A stretch of DNA of 64,000 nt, taken from positions 1 to 64,000 of the forward strand of contig CAVRAV010000002.1 in assembly GCA_963719165.1 (NCBI GenBank). The letters are read 5' to 3'. This document shows positions 1-9,195 of the stretch, piece by piece. The notes under the pieces were generated by a model, which was not told the DNA's origin, ran no database searches, and saw only the letters and a list, made by a program, of their open reading frames with translations. The position numbers and the translations under genes were made by a program. Origin of the DNA: JAOUEA01 sp963719165 (GTDB taxonomy: Bacteria; Actinomycetota; UBA4738; HRBIN12). Within the stretch, counting starts at the first letter, position 1; every line of letters starts with the position of its first letter.

Positions 1-2
1 AC

Positions 3-101
3 TCGCCCAACGGGAACGGGACGCCGACCGCGCCCGAGGAGGATCCCCGCATCATGCCCGAGGCGCCGGCGCGAGCCGCCGACGAAGAGATGTGGCGCTG
101 A
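3..101 (+). CDS. C-terminal end of an unidentified protein (partial)
   Basis: The first 33 codons of the window form an open frame that ends in TGA at 99-101, with residues ending ADEEMWR. Its stop overlaps the GTG start of the next gene by 10 bases, a spacing typical of translationally coupled genes, and that is the main reason to think it is real. It is too short to name, and the rest of the gene lies outside the window. Confidence 0.35.
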   Translation, partial: SPNGNGTPTAPEEDPRIMPEAPARAADEEMWR

Positions 102-1090
102 GGTCGCGCGTCCTCGTCGCCGCAACGGCCGCGCTCGCGCTCACGCTGACGCTCAACGCCCCGCTCGCCTCCTCCGCCCACCCGACCGGCGACGCGCCGC
201 CGCGACCGTATCTTCGCGGAAACCGCCGAAGACGGGGTACTTCCACCTGCGCGGCGTCGGGAGCTGGTCGAAGCTCCCCGGTGACCGGATCTGCGCGGGC
301 CGCGTCCACCGGTCCGCGTGGGAGCCCCGGCCCGAGAACTGGAAGCCCAACCACACCAAGCCGAACGCCGCGGCGGTGCACGCGTCGTTCCGCGCGCGCC
401 CGCGCTCCAAGGGCGGTGCCTACCGGCGACGCTGGGATCACTGGCTCCTGCCGCGCGTGGACGGGCAGTACACGGGGACGACCGACGAGATCTTCCAGTG
501 GGCGGCCTGCAAGTGGGGCCTGCCCGACAACCTGCTGCGGGCCATCGCGGTGCGCGAGTCCACGTGGTACCAGGCCCTGCACTTCACCGACGGCTCGTGC
601 TACGTCGACCGCGGCTGCGGCGACGTGATCGGCTTCGGCCACCGCCGCCACCCACACGTTCTGCGCGATGGAGGCGACCCACGGCTACGACTACCAGGCG
701 CAGTTCGGCGACGGACGATGCCCGGAGACCTTCTCCATCGCGGGCGTGATGTCGTGGCAGGCCCCGGCCTGGGATCGCTACCCGTCCAATCAGAACGGGA
801 CCTTCCCGTTCAACCGGGACTCCACGGCGTTCGCGCTCGACTACCTGGGCGCGGAGCTGCGCGGTTGCTTCGAGGGCTGGGAGCCCTGGCTGGGGGGGCA
901 CCACAGCTCCTACGCGAAGGGGCGCCTGTGGGGCTGCGTGGGCGCCTGGTACGCGGGGGCGTGGCTCTCGCCCGGCGCGCGGAACTACATCGGCCTCGTG
1001 CGCCTGGAGATGCGCCGGACGCTCTGGCGGAAGGCCTCGTTCCGCCACGGGCAGTACCACTGCGATCCCGTCAAGGGGTGCCCGCACTGA
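92..1090 (+). CDS. Secreted lytic-transglycosylase-like protein (frameshifted)
   Basis: The GTG at 92 opens a signal peptide (MALRSRVLVAATAALALTLT, then an Ala-rich cleavage region). The reading frame then changes twice. From about 215 it continues in another frame (GYFHLRGVGSWSKLPGDR, then LLRAIAVRESTWYQA), and from about 640 it returns to the first (GYDYQAQFGDGRCPETFSIAG) up to the TGA at 1090. The AIAVRESTWY stretch looks like the catalytic-glutamate segment of SLT-type lytic transglycosylases, and Cys pairs suggest an extracellular fold. It probably acts on peptidoglycan, perhaps opening the wall for polysaccharide export by the cluster that follows. The family assignment is by motif only. 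The paired shifts are likely sequence errors. Confidence 0.55.
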
Positions 1091-1206
1091 GGCCGGCCGT
1101 GCCCAGGCGGGCTTTGCCCCGGCGCGCGGCGCTCATCCAACGGCAGTAGGGCTGCTACGACGTTCTTCCGTTGCCCGTGCGGGGCTCGCAACCGATTCTG
1201 CGACGC

Positions 1207-2466
1207 GTGGACACCACCGACGTTGCCGTGATCGGCGCCGGCCCCTACGGGCTGTCCGCCTCGGCCCACCTGCGCCACGCCGGCGCGCAGACGCGCGCGT
1301 TCGGCGACCCGATGTCGTTCTGGCGCTCGATGCCCAAGGGCATGCTGCTGCGCTCCAACCGCACCGCTACCTGCCTGGTCGGCTATCGCGGCCCCCTCTC
1401 CCTCGAGGCGTACCTGCGCGAGGAGCGACTCGAGGCCGAGAAGCCCATCCCGCTCGGACGCTTCATCGACTACGGGTCGTGGGTGCAGCGGCGCGCCGTC
1501 CCCGACGTCGATCGGCGCCCGGTCGAGCGCCTCGAGGCGCGCCACGGGAGCTTCGTGCTCACGCTCGGCGACGGCGAGCGGCTCGGGGCTCGCCGCGTGG
1601 TCGTGGCGGGCGGGATCGCGCCGTTCGCCTGGCGGCCGCCGCGCTTCGACCACCTTCCCGCCGAGGTCGCCTCCCATACGGGGCAGCACGCGGACCTCTC
1701 CCGGTTCGCCGGACGGCGCGTGCTCGTGGTGGGCGGGGGTCAGAGCGCCCTCGAATCCGCGGCCCTCATGCACGAGGCAGGGGCCGACGTCGAGGTCGTC
1801 TGTCGCGCCGATCACATCAACTGGCTCCACGGCGGCAGGTACCACCGGATGCTCGGGCCGCGCCTCGTGCCGCTCGTCTACGCGCCGCACGACGTGGGCC
1901 CGCTCGGGCTCTCGCGCCTGATCGGCTTCACCGAGGGCTACCGCCGCCTGCCCCACCCCGTGCAGGATCCGCTCACCCGACGCTCGATCCGCCCCGCGGG
2001 CGCGGCGTGGCTCATCCCGCGCCTGGAGGGCGTGCCGATCCGCCTGGGCGAGACCGCGGCGTCGGCCGACACCTCCGGCAAGGGCGTGGAGGTGCGGCTC
2101 GCGAGCGGCGGCGTGCGCGTGGTGGATCACCTGCTCTTCGGGACGGGGTACCGGGTGGACGTGGCGCGGTATCCGTTCCTGGCCCCGAGCCTCCTCGACT
2201 CGGTCGAGCGCGTCGACGGGTACCCCGTGCTGCGGGGGCGGCTCGAGTCCTCGGTGCCCGGCCTGCACTTCATCGGGGCGCCGGCGGCCCGGAGCTTCGG
2301 CCCGACCATGCGCTTCGTCTCGGGCAGCTGGTACGCCGGGGCACAGGTCGCCCGCGCGGCGGCCGCGGGCCGCGGCACCGATCGGCGCAACAGGAGGGTC
2401 GTCCCGCTGCCGGGGACGGGGAGCCGCGGTGCCCCGGTCGCCGCCGGCGGTGGCGCGCTTGAGTAG
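1207..2466 (+). CDS. FAD/NAD(P)-dependent oxidoreductase (flavin monooxygenase-like)
   Basis: About 419 residues. An FAD-binding GxGxxG motif (IGAGPYG) lies at residues 9-15 and a second dinucleotide motif (VVGGGQSALES) near residue 173, followed by a C-terminal GTGY and an SVPGLHFIG segment. This is the layout of flavin-containing monooxygenases and related lysine/ornithine hydroxylase-like oxidoreductases. I chose the GTG at 1207, giving MDTTDVAVIG, because the upstream TTG at 1171 only adds a non-conserved leader. The gene overlaps the ATP-grasp gene by 8 bases and is probably in one operon with it. The substrate is unknown. Context suggests modification of a surface-polymer or lipid precursor. 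Confidence 0.75.
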   Translation: MDTTDVAVIGAGPYGLSASAHLRHAGAQTRAFGDPMSFWRSMPKGMLLRSNRTATCLVGYRGPLSLEAYLREERLEAEKPIPLGRFIDYGSWVQRRAVPDVDRRPVERLEARHGSFVLTLGDGERLGARRVVVAGGIAPFAWRPPRFDHLPAEVASHTGQHADLSRFAGRRVLVVGGGQSALESAALMHEAGADVEVVCRADHINWLHGGRYHRMLGPRLVPLVYAPHDVGPLGLSRLIGFTEGYRRLPHPVQDPLTRRSIRPAGAAWLIPRLEGVPIRLGETAASADTSGKGVEVRLASGGVRVVDHLLFGTGYRVDVARYPFLAPSLLDSVERVDGYPVLRGRLESSVPGLHFIGAPAARSFGPTMRFVSGSWYAGAQVARAAAAGRGTDRRNRRVVPLPGTGSRGAPVAAGGGALE

Positions 2467-3673
2467 CCGAACCCGCCGACGGCCCGTCGAGGCCGCTGCA
2501 CGGCCCGTGGACCCCCGGACGGTGGGCGGCGTGATCCTCGGCGGCGACTACCAGGGCCTGGGGATCGCCCGCAGCCTCGGGCGCCGGGGGATCCGGGTCT
2601 GCGTGATCGACGACGAGCGGTCGATCGCGGGCGCATCCCGCTACGCCGCCCGCACGATCCGGGTGCCGAGCCTGCGGGACGAGCGCTCAACGCTCGCGGC
2701 CCTCGCGGCCGCCCGGCGCGGCCACCGTGGCTGGGTGCTCTTCCCGACCCGGGACGAGACGGTGGCGGCGCTCGCGCGCAACCGGGCCGAGCTGTCCGAG
2801 ACGTTCCGCGTTCCCACGCCCGGCTGGGACGCCGTGCGCAGCGCGTGGGACAAGCGCGCGACCTATCGCCTGGGCGAGCGCCTGGGGATCCCCACGCCGC
2901 GCACCTGGTTCCCCGCGGACGAGTCGGACCTCGAGCGGATCGAGATGGACGGGCCGCTCGTCATCAAGCCCGCCATCAAGGAGCGCTTCTTCTACGAGAC
3001 CCACGCGAAAGCGTGGCGCGCGGACACGAGTGACGAGCTCGGGCAGCGGTACCGGGCAGCCGCCTCGATCGTCGGCCCCGACGAGGTCATCGTGCAGGAG
3101 CTCGTGCCCGGCGGCGGGGCGGAGCAGTTCTCGTACTGCTGCCTCTTCAAGGACGGGGAGGCCCTCGCGAGCATGACGGTGCGCCGCCTGCGGCAGCATC
3201 CCTCGGACTTCGGCCGCGCCAGCACGTTCGTGGAGACCGTCGAACTCCCGGAGGTCGAGGCGCCCTCGATCCGGTTCCTGGGCGCGATCGGCTACCACGG
3301 GCTCGCGGAGCTGGAGTACAAACGCGACCCGCGCGACGGCGTCTGCAAGCTCCTGGACGTGAACGCGCGGACCTGGGGCTACCACACGCTCGGGGCGGCG
3401 GCGGGCGTGGACTTCCCCTACCTCCTGTGGCGCGAGCAGCTCGGTCTGCGCGTCCCGGAGGTCCACGCGCGCCCCGGCGTGCGCTGGGTCCGCGCGGCGA
3501 CCGACGTCCCCAACGCCGTGCGCGACTACCGCGCGGGGACGCTGCGGCCCCTCCCCTACCTGCGCTCGCTGCGCGGGGTCGATGCCGAGGCCGTGTTCTC
3601 CCTGCGCGACCCGCTGCCCGGCTTGGCGGAGCTCGCGCTCCTGCCGTACCTCGCGTTGCGGCGAGGGCTCTAG
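2459..3673 (+). CDS. ATP-grasp domain ligase
   Basis: About 404 residues. An N-terminal Rossmann-like segment (GVILGGDYQGLGIARSLG) is followed by an ATP-grasp fold: PLVIKPAIKER supplies the nucleotide lysine, VIVQELVPGGG the hinge, and LLDVNARTWG the metal-binding Asp/Asn. The pattern matches the carboxylate-amine ligases often found in exopolysaccharide clusters. The TTG at 2459 (8-base overlap with the oxidoreductase) is the likely start, although the frame is open back to 2429. The reaction is inferred to be ATP-dependent ligation of a carboxylate to an amine. The substrate cannot be read from sequence. It is followed 13 bases later by the deacetylase-glycosyltransferase gene. Confidence 0.75.
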   Translation: MSSRTRRRPVEAAARPVDPRTVGGVILGGDYQGLGIARSLGRRGIRVCVIDDERSIAGASRYAARTIRVPSLRDERSTLAALAAARRGHRGWVLFPTRDETVAALARNRAELSETFRVPTPGWDAVRSAWDKRATYRLGERLGIPTPRTWFPADESDLERIEMDGPLVIKPAIKERFFYETHAKAWRADTSDELGQRYRAAASIVGPDEVIVQELVPGGGAEQFSYCCLFKDGEALASMTVRRLRQHPSDFGRASTFVETVELPEVEAPSIRFLGAIGYHGLAELEYKRDPRDGVCKLLDVNARTWGYHTLGAAAGVDFPYLLWREQLGLRVPEVHARPGVRWVRAATDVPNAVRDYRAGTLRPLPYLRSLRGVDAEAVFSLRDPLPGLAELALLPYLALRRGL

Positions 3674-3686
3674 CGGGCGCCGGCCG

Positions 3687-6380
3687 ATGTTCGAGGCCAC
3701 GGCCCCGTTCGCGTTCTTCGACTATTTCCGGGTCCCCTACACCCTCGCGGGGACCGGGGAGGGTCCCCAGGTTCCCGAGGGCTGGGCCGCGCTGTGGCTC
3801 GCCGGGCAGCCCGATCGGGCGCTCCTGTGGCCCGCCATCGACGGCCCCCCGTTCGCGACCGCCGGCGCCGGCCGCTACCGCCTGAACCGCAGCACGATCT
3901 TCGGCCACGTGCTCGGCGGCCCCGCGGTCGAGGAGCTCCTCGGCGGCCTCGGCTCGCGGTGGAGGTCCGTCGCGCCGATCCTCGACGGCCGGGGGCGCGC
4001 GGTGGCCTCGGTGCGTCGCGACGCGGGCGGCAGCGTGCTCCTCCCGTTCGATCCGGGCGAGGTCATGTGGCGGTACTGGAGCGAGGGATACCGCGACGTC
4101 GAGCGCTCGGCGCTCGCCGCGGGGGCGCGCGCGGCCGCGCTCCGCGCGTACTACCTCGCCCGGCCCCTGCTGCCGCGCGCGGCGCAGATCCTGCTCCGGC
4201 AGGCCTTCGCGAAGATCCAGGGCGCGCCCTCGTTCCCCGCGTGGCCCGTGGAGACGAGCCTGCACGACCTCTATGACTGGCTCTTCGACCTGGTGGCGAG
4301 CTTCGCCGGCGCGCCGGTGCCGTGCATCGATGTGTGGCCCGACGGCCACACGTGGGCGCTCGTGCTCACCCACGACGTCGAGGCCAAGGGCGGGTACGCG
4401 CGGATGGAGCGGCTGCGCGAGGTGGAGCGCGCGGCGGGGTACCGCTCCTCGTGGAACTTCGTGCCCCTGCGCGAGCCGGCGACCGAGCGCTACGAGGTCG
4501 GCGACGACGTGCTCCGCGGGCTCGCGGACGAATGCTGCGAGGTGGGCGTGCACGGGTTGCGACACGACGGACGGGACCTGGCATCGCTCGAGGGCCTTCG
4601 GGAGCGATTGCCCGCCATCCGGTCCTACGCCGAGCGATGGGGCGCGCAGGGCTTCAGGTCGCCGGCCACGCAACGCAGCTGGGACTGGATGCCGCTGCTC
4701 GGGTTCTCCTACGACTCCTCGTTCTCCGATTCGGATCCCTACGAGCCCACGCCGGGGGGCAGCTGCAGCCTCTATCCCTTCTTCGACGAGGGCATGGTGG
4801 AGCTCCCCATCACGCTGCCCCAGGACCACACGGTCTTCACGATCCTGCGCCACGCGGACGCCGCGCTGTGGTTGAACAAGGCCGCGCACGTTCGGGCGGC
4901 CGGAGGCATGGCGCTCGTCCTGACGCATCCGGACTACGCCGACGACGCGAACATGGTCGAGGGGTACGGGCGCCTGCTGGAGACCTACCGGGAGGACCCG
5001 GAGGCGTGGCGCGCGCTCCCGCGCGAGGTCGACGAGTGGTGGCGTGCTCGCGCCGCCTCGTCTCTGGAGGAGACCGCCACCGGCTGGGTCGTCAAGGGAC
5101 CGGCCACGGGCCGCGGCCGCGTGCGGCTGCGCGAACCGGCCGGCGCCGAGGGCGGCGAGGTTCCGGCGGATCCGGCCGTGGCGGCCGCGCACGTGCTCGT
5201 CGTCGTGGAGAACGTCCCGGCGGCGATCGACACGCGCCTGCGCAAGCAGATCGACTCGCTCCTCGCCGCCGGCCACACGCTCTCGATCGTGACGCGCCGC
5301 GACCCCAGCAACGAGCGGTACCGCGGCGACGCCCGCGTCCGCCTCTACGAGTACCCCTCCCCGCCCGAGGTCTCCGGGCTCGCCGGGTACGCGATGGAGT
5401 ACGCGGCGTCGTTCCTGGCCGCCTCGGTGCTGTGCGTGCGCGCGCTCGCGCGCGATCGCGTGGACGTGGTGCAGTTCTGCCAGCCCCCCGACATCTACTT
5501 CCCGCTCGCGGCCCTGCTGCGCGCCGCCGGCTACGCCGTCCTGCTCGACCAGCGGGACCTGCTCCCCGAGCTCTTCCGCGCCCGCTACGGCCGCGCGGAC
5601 GGTCGCGTGCTGCGGGTCCTGCGCCTGCTCGAGCGGCTCAGCTACCGGGGCGCGGACCGCGTCGTGGTCGTGAACGATTACCTGCGCGAGCGCGCGCTCG
5701 AGCACGGCGTGGACCCCGCCCGGGTCACGATCGTGCGCAACGGTCCGGTCCTCGCGCGCGTCGGCGACACGCGCCCCGATCCCGCCCTGAGGCGGGGGCA
5801 CGCGTTCCTGTGCTGCTGGGCGGGAAAGATGGGGCGGCAGGACCGCCTGGACATCTTGCTCGGCGCGATCCGCTCCTACGTGCACGATCTGGGCCGCACC
5901 GATTGCCAGTTCGCGATCCTCGGCGACGGCGAGTGTCTCGAGGAGACCAAGGCGGCCGCCCGCGAGATGGGGATCGACGAGTGGATCACGTTCACGGACT
6001 GGGTCGAGGAAGCTGAGGTCTTCCGCTACCTGGCGACCGCGGACCTCGGCCTCGATTCGAGCCTCCAGGAGGAGGTGTCGCCCGTGAAGGCGCTCGAGTA
6101 CATGGCGCACGGTCTCCCGCTCGTGGCGTTCGACCTGCGAGAGACCCGGTCGATCGCCGAGGGCGCGGCGGCGTTCGCGCCCCCCGGCGACGCCGGCGAG
6201 CTCGCCAGCGTGGTGGACGACCTCCTGCACCATCCCCCGCGCCGCGCTGCCCTGGGGCGCGCGGGACGCGAGCGGGTCCGCGACGGCCTCGGCTGGGAGC
6301 GCCAGGCCCGCGGCTACCTCGAAGTGGTCCTCGACCTGACCCGGCGGCGGCGTGCGCGCCGGGTCAGGTCGAGATCGTGA
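3687..6380 (+). CDS. Polysaccharide deacetylase-glycosyltransferase (GT4) fusion
   Basis: About 897 residues from the ATG at 3687, 13 bases after the ATP-grasp stop. Residues 1-210 are an unassigned domain. Residues about 215-455 are a NodB-like deacetylase (ALVLTHDVEAKGGY with the HD metal-binding pair, VGVHGLRHDGRDL, FRSPATQRSWDWM). Residues about 500-897 are a GT4-type glycosyltransferase (HVLVVVENVPAAIDTRLRKQ, acceptor side; ILGDGECLEE and ALEYMAHGLPLVAFDL, donor side). One polypeptide therefore appears to transfer a sugar and also N- or O-deacetylate the glycan. No signal peptide or membrane segment is evident, so it likely works on the cytoplasmic side on lipid-linked precursors. It converges on the tandem-deacetylase gene with a 17-base overlap. 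Confidence 0.8.
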   Translation: MFEATAPFAFFDYFRVPYTLAGTGEGPQVPEGWAALWLAGQPDRALLWPAIDGPPFATAGAGRYRLNRSTIFGHVLGGPAVEELLGGLGSRWRSVAPILDGRGRAVASVRRDAGGSVLLPFDPGEVMWRYWSEGYRDVERSALAAGARAAALRAYYLARPLLPRAAQILLRQAFAKIQGAPSFPAWPVETSLHDLYDWLFDLVASFAGAPVPCIDVWPDGHTWALVLTHDVEAKGGYARMERLREVERAAGYRSSWNFVPLREPATERYEVGDDVLRGLADECCEVGVHGLRHDGRDLASLEGLRERLPAIRSYAERWGAQGFRSPATQRSWDWMPLLGFSYDSSFSDSDPYEPTPGGSCSLYPFFDEGMVELPITLPQDHTVFTILRHADAALWLNKAAHVRAAGGMALVLTHPDYADDANMVEGYGRLLETYREDPEAWRALPREVDEWWRARAASSLEETATGWVVKGPATGRGRVRLREPAGAEGGEVPADPAVAAAHVLVVVENVPAAIDTRLRKQIDSLLAAGHTLSIVTRRDPSNERYRGDARVRLYEYPSPPEVSGLAGYAMEYAASFLAASVLCVRALARDRVDVVQFCQPPDIYFPLAALLRAAGYAVLLDQRDLLPELFRARYGRADGRVLRVLRLLERLSYRGADRVVVVNDYLRERALEHGVDPARVTIVRNGPVLARVGDTRPDPALRRGHAFLCCWAGKMGRQDRLDILLGAIRSYVHDLGRTDCQFAILGDGECLEETKAAAREMGIDEWITFTDWVEEAEVFRYLATADLGLDSSLQEEVSPVKALEYMAHGLPLVAFDLRETRSIAEGAAAFAPPGDAGELASVVDDLLHHPPRRAALGRAGRERVRDGLGWERQARGYLEVVLDLTRRRRARRVRSRS

Positions 6381-9103
6381 ACGTGACGGTCGCCGACGTC
6401 GTGGTGTTGCCCGCCACGTCCGTCGCGATCGCGACCATCGTGTGCGTCCCCAGCGCCATCGTCGCGCTCGGCCGCCAGTTGAACGAGTAGGGGTTCGAGG
6501 TGTCGGTCCGCAGGGCCGTGGCGCTGCCGTCCAGGTACCAGGCCACCCTGCGCATGCCGGAGGCCGCGCCCGTGCCGGATCCCACGTCGGCGGCGGTGGC
6601 CGAGACCACCGACGTGACGTTGCGCCGCACCGTCGCGCCGCTCAGCGGGGCCGTGATCGCGACCGTCGGGCCGGCCGCATCGACCCGGATCGTCCGCGTC
6701 TTCGTGGCCTCCTTGTTGCCCGCGTTGTCCCACGAGGCGTAGCGCACGGTCGAGGTCTGAGCGACCGCGAAGGGGCCCGTGTAGAGCGGGCTCGAGAGCG
6801 CGGGCGTGGTGCCGTCGGTGGTGTAGTGCGTGGACGCCACGCCGGAACCCCCGGCGTCGGTGGCGTTCAGCGCGACGCTCACCGGGGCGCGATACCAGCC
6901 CGACGTGCACGTGGCGGCGTTGCACGTGCTGGTGGTGACCGGCGCCGTGGCGTCGGAGGTGACCGCGGGCCCGATCACCTGGCGCACGGTCGCCGTGGTG
7001 ACCCCTGCCGGAGCGCCGCCCGGCAGGCCGCTGCTCTGGAGCCAGTCCAGGAACGCGTTGAGCGTGGTGAGCTCCATATACCCGTAGTAGTGCGTGCAAT
7101 CCGCGTAGTCCGAGGGGAAGTACTGCTGCGAGCAGACCACGTGCCCCTGGATCTGGAGCCACCCGCCGCCGTGCGAGGACGCCGCGAGCACGACCTGCTG
7201 GAGGTCGCCGAGCGTGATCTCCTGCCCGTTGGGCGACGCCCAGGTGCGGGTCCCGAACGGGTCGAGCGGCGGCACGGTCTCGGCGTACGTCGGACCCGTC
7301 GGCGTGAGGCCGCCTCCGGAGCGCGCGTTCGCGTATCCGCACCCCTCTCACGATGTTCTGCACGTTCGCGTTCAGGGCGCCCTCGGGGTAGGCGAAGCTC
7401 GTGGGGTTGAGCCCGTGGGTGAGAAGGGTCTGGCGGTCATCACACACCTGATGGATCCGCTCCGCGTCGGTGGGCAGCGTGACGAGGTTGATGTGATCCA
7501 CGGTGTGCCCGCCGATCTCGTTGCCGGCGGCATACAGCGCCGAGAGGTTCGCCCACGTCATGAACCCCGGCGTCGTGGGTCCCGACTCGCCGGTGCCCAC
7601 GTTGCCGCTGTTGATGTAGAAGGTCGAGCGCACGTTGTGCGGCTGGAGGGCGCGCTGCCAGGCCAGGTTGTACAGGGCGTACTTGCCGTCGTCCCAGCCG
7701 AACGAGACGGTCACGGCGGCGGGCGTGATCTGCACGAGCTGCGTCTGCGGCTGCTCGGCGTTGCCCGCGCGGTCGGTGGCGAAGAATCTCACGGTGCTCG
7801 TCTGCTCGACGTCGAACGGGCCCGCGTAGATCGGGCTCGCCGCCGTGGGCGGGCTGCCGTCGGTGGTGTAGCGGATGGCGTCGACCCCCGAGCCGTGCCC
7901 GTCCGTGGCCGAGAGCGACACCGTGACCGCGCGGTTGTAGGCGGCCGCGTCGCAGGGCGCGCCGTTGCACGCGATCGAGCTCACGGGCGGATCCACGTCC
8001 TGGCCGAGCGGCACGATCGTGAGGTCCTGCGACCCGATCGCGCTCGCGTTGCCGGCAAGGTCCCACGACCGGAACTTGATCGTGGCGGAGGTCGATTGCC
8101 GGAACGGCGCCGCGTACGCGGGGCTGGACAGCGTGGGGTTCGAACCGTCCGTGGTGTAGTGCGTGCTGCTCACCCCGGATCCGACGTCCGTGCTCGACAG
8201 CGCCACGTCGGTGAAGTTCCCGTACGGGTCGGTGGTGCAGGGTGCCCCGTCACACGTGATGGTGGTGGACGGCGCGATCGTGTCGACCGAGGTCGCGAGG
8301 GCGCGCATCGTCTGCACGACGGCGTCCGCGGGCGCGCCGCCGCTCTGGCCCGCCGCGGCGAGCCAGTCCAGGAACGCGTTGAGCTCGCTCAGCTCGATGT
8401 TGCCGCCGGAGCTCTTGCAGCTCGCGTAGTTCCCGGCGTCCAGGGTCTGGGAGCACACGTTCTGGATGACGACGGGGATCCATCCGCCGTTCTGGGCGGA
8501 CGCGTCGGAGACGAGGGACTCGAGGTCGGCCGCCGTGATCTGGCCCGACGGCGCGTAGGCGGCCACGGCGAGGGCGTCGGGAGGCGGGATCGGGCCCGAG
8601 ACGTTGGCCCCGCCCGGGGCGATACCGCCGCCCGTGCGCGCCACGCCGTACCCACACCCCGCGACGACGTCCTCCGCCGCCTGGTTGAAGGCCCCGAACG
8701 GGTACGCGAAGCTCGAGACGTCGAGGCCGTGCTGCGCGAGGGCCTGCCGGTCGCCGCAGGCCTCATCGACGGCGGTCTGCGGCGGGACCGCGGTCAGGTC
8801 CGTGAAGTGCGTGGTGCGCCCCCCGATCTCGTTCCCGGCGGCCTGCAGGTCTTGCAGCTGCGTCCAACTCATGAAGCCCGGCCCGGCCCCGACCGTGCCC
8901 GAGCTCGCGAAGAACGTCGCGTGCATGGCGTGCGGCGCCAGCGCCTGCTGGTAGCCCAGCGCGTACTGGCTCGCGGTCCCGTTGTCGAAGGTGAACGTCA
9001 CCACGGTGCTGGGCGCGGCCGACGCCGCCGGCACGAGCAGCCCGATGGGGAGCACGGCCGCGGCTCCCAACGCCGCCAGCCGCAAGCATCGACCAACACC
9101 CAT
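6364..9103 (-). CDS. Secreted protein with two NodB-like deacetylase domains and chitobiase-type repeats (frameshifted)
   Basis: The ATG at 9103 opens a signal peptide (LAALGAAAVLPIGLLVPAASA). Two units follow. Each has a NodB-like deacetylase domain (VVTFTFDNGTASQY and VTVSFGWDDGKYAL, with conserved GNEIGG-T and SFAYP segments) and then a chitobiase-C-terminal-like Ig module (STHYTTDGSNPTLSSPAY and similar, repeated at least three times). A one-base insertion in the run of four C at 7342-7345 breaks the second deacetylase domain. Downstream the correct frame runs from RGCGYANARSGG to the stop at 6364. The first domain has DN where the family normally has DD, which may weaken metal binding. 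It probably trims acetyl groups from the exported polysaccharide or cell wall. Confidence 0.75.
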
Positions 9104-9182
9104 GATCACCGAGCCCCTTCCCGATCCGCGCCGTCCGGTGCAACGTAGGCCCGCCGGGGGCGCGGGGCATGGCGCACCCGTC

Positions 9183-9195
9183 GTAGGTTGCCTAC
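9183..9195. promoter_or_regulatory. Candidate operator: GTAGG-TTG-CCTAC inverted repeat
   Basis: A perfect 5-bp inverted repeat around TTG lies about 80 bases upstream of the tandem-deacetylase start and overlaps the stop codon of the Wzz-like gene. Read on the minus strand with its left flank it is CAACCTACGACGG. This shares CAACCTACG with a site between the Wzz-like and Gfo/Idh genes (10899-10907). A related box lies upstream of the LuxR-type regulators. Function is inferred from the recurrence. Confidence 0.35.

Noticed and set aside
3147..6233. A 1028-codon open frame on the minus strand
   Set aside because: It is antisense to the ATP-grasp and deacetylase-glycosyltransferase genes, is Arg/His/Val-rich without motifs, and is explained by high GC content.
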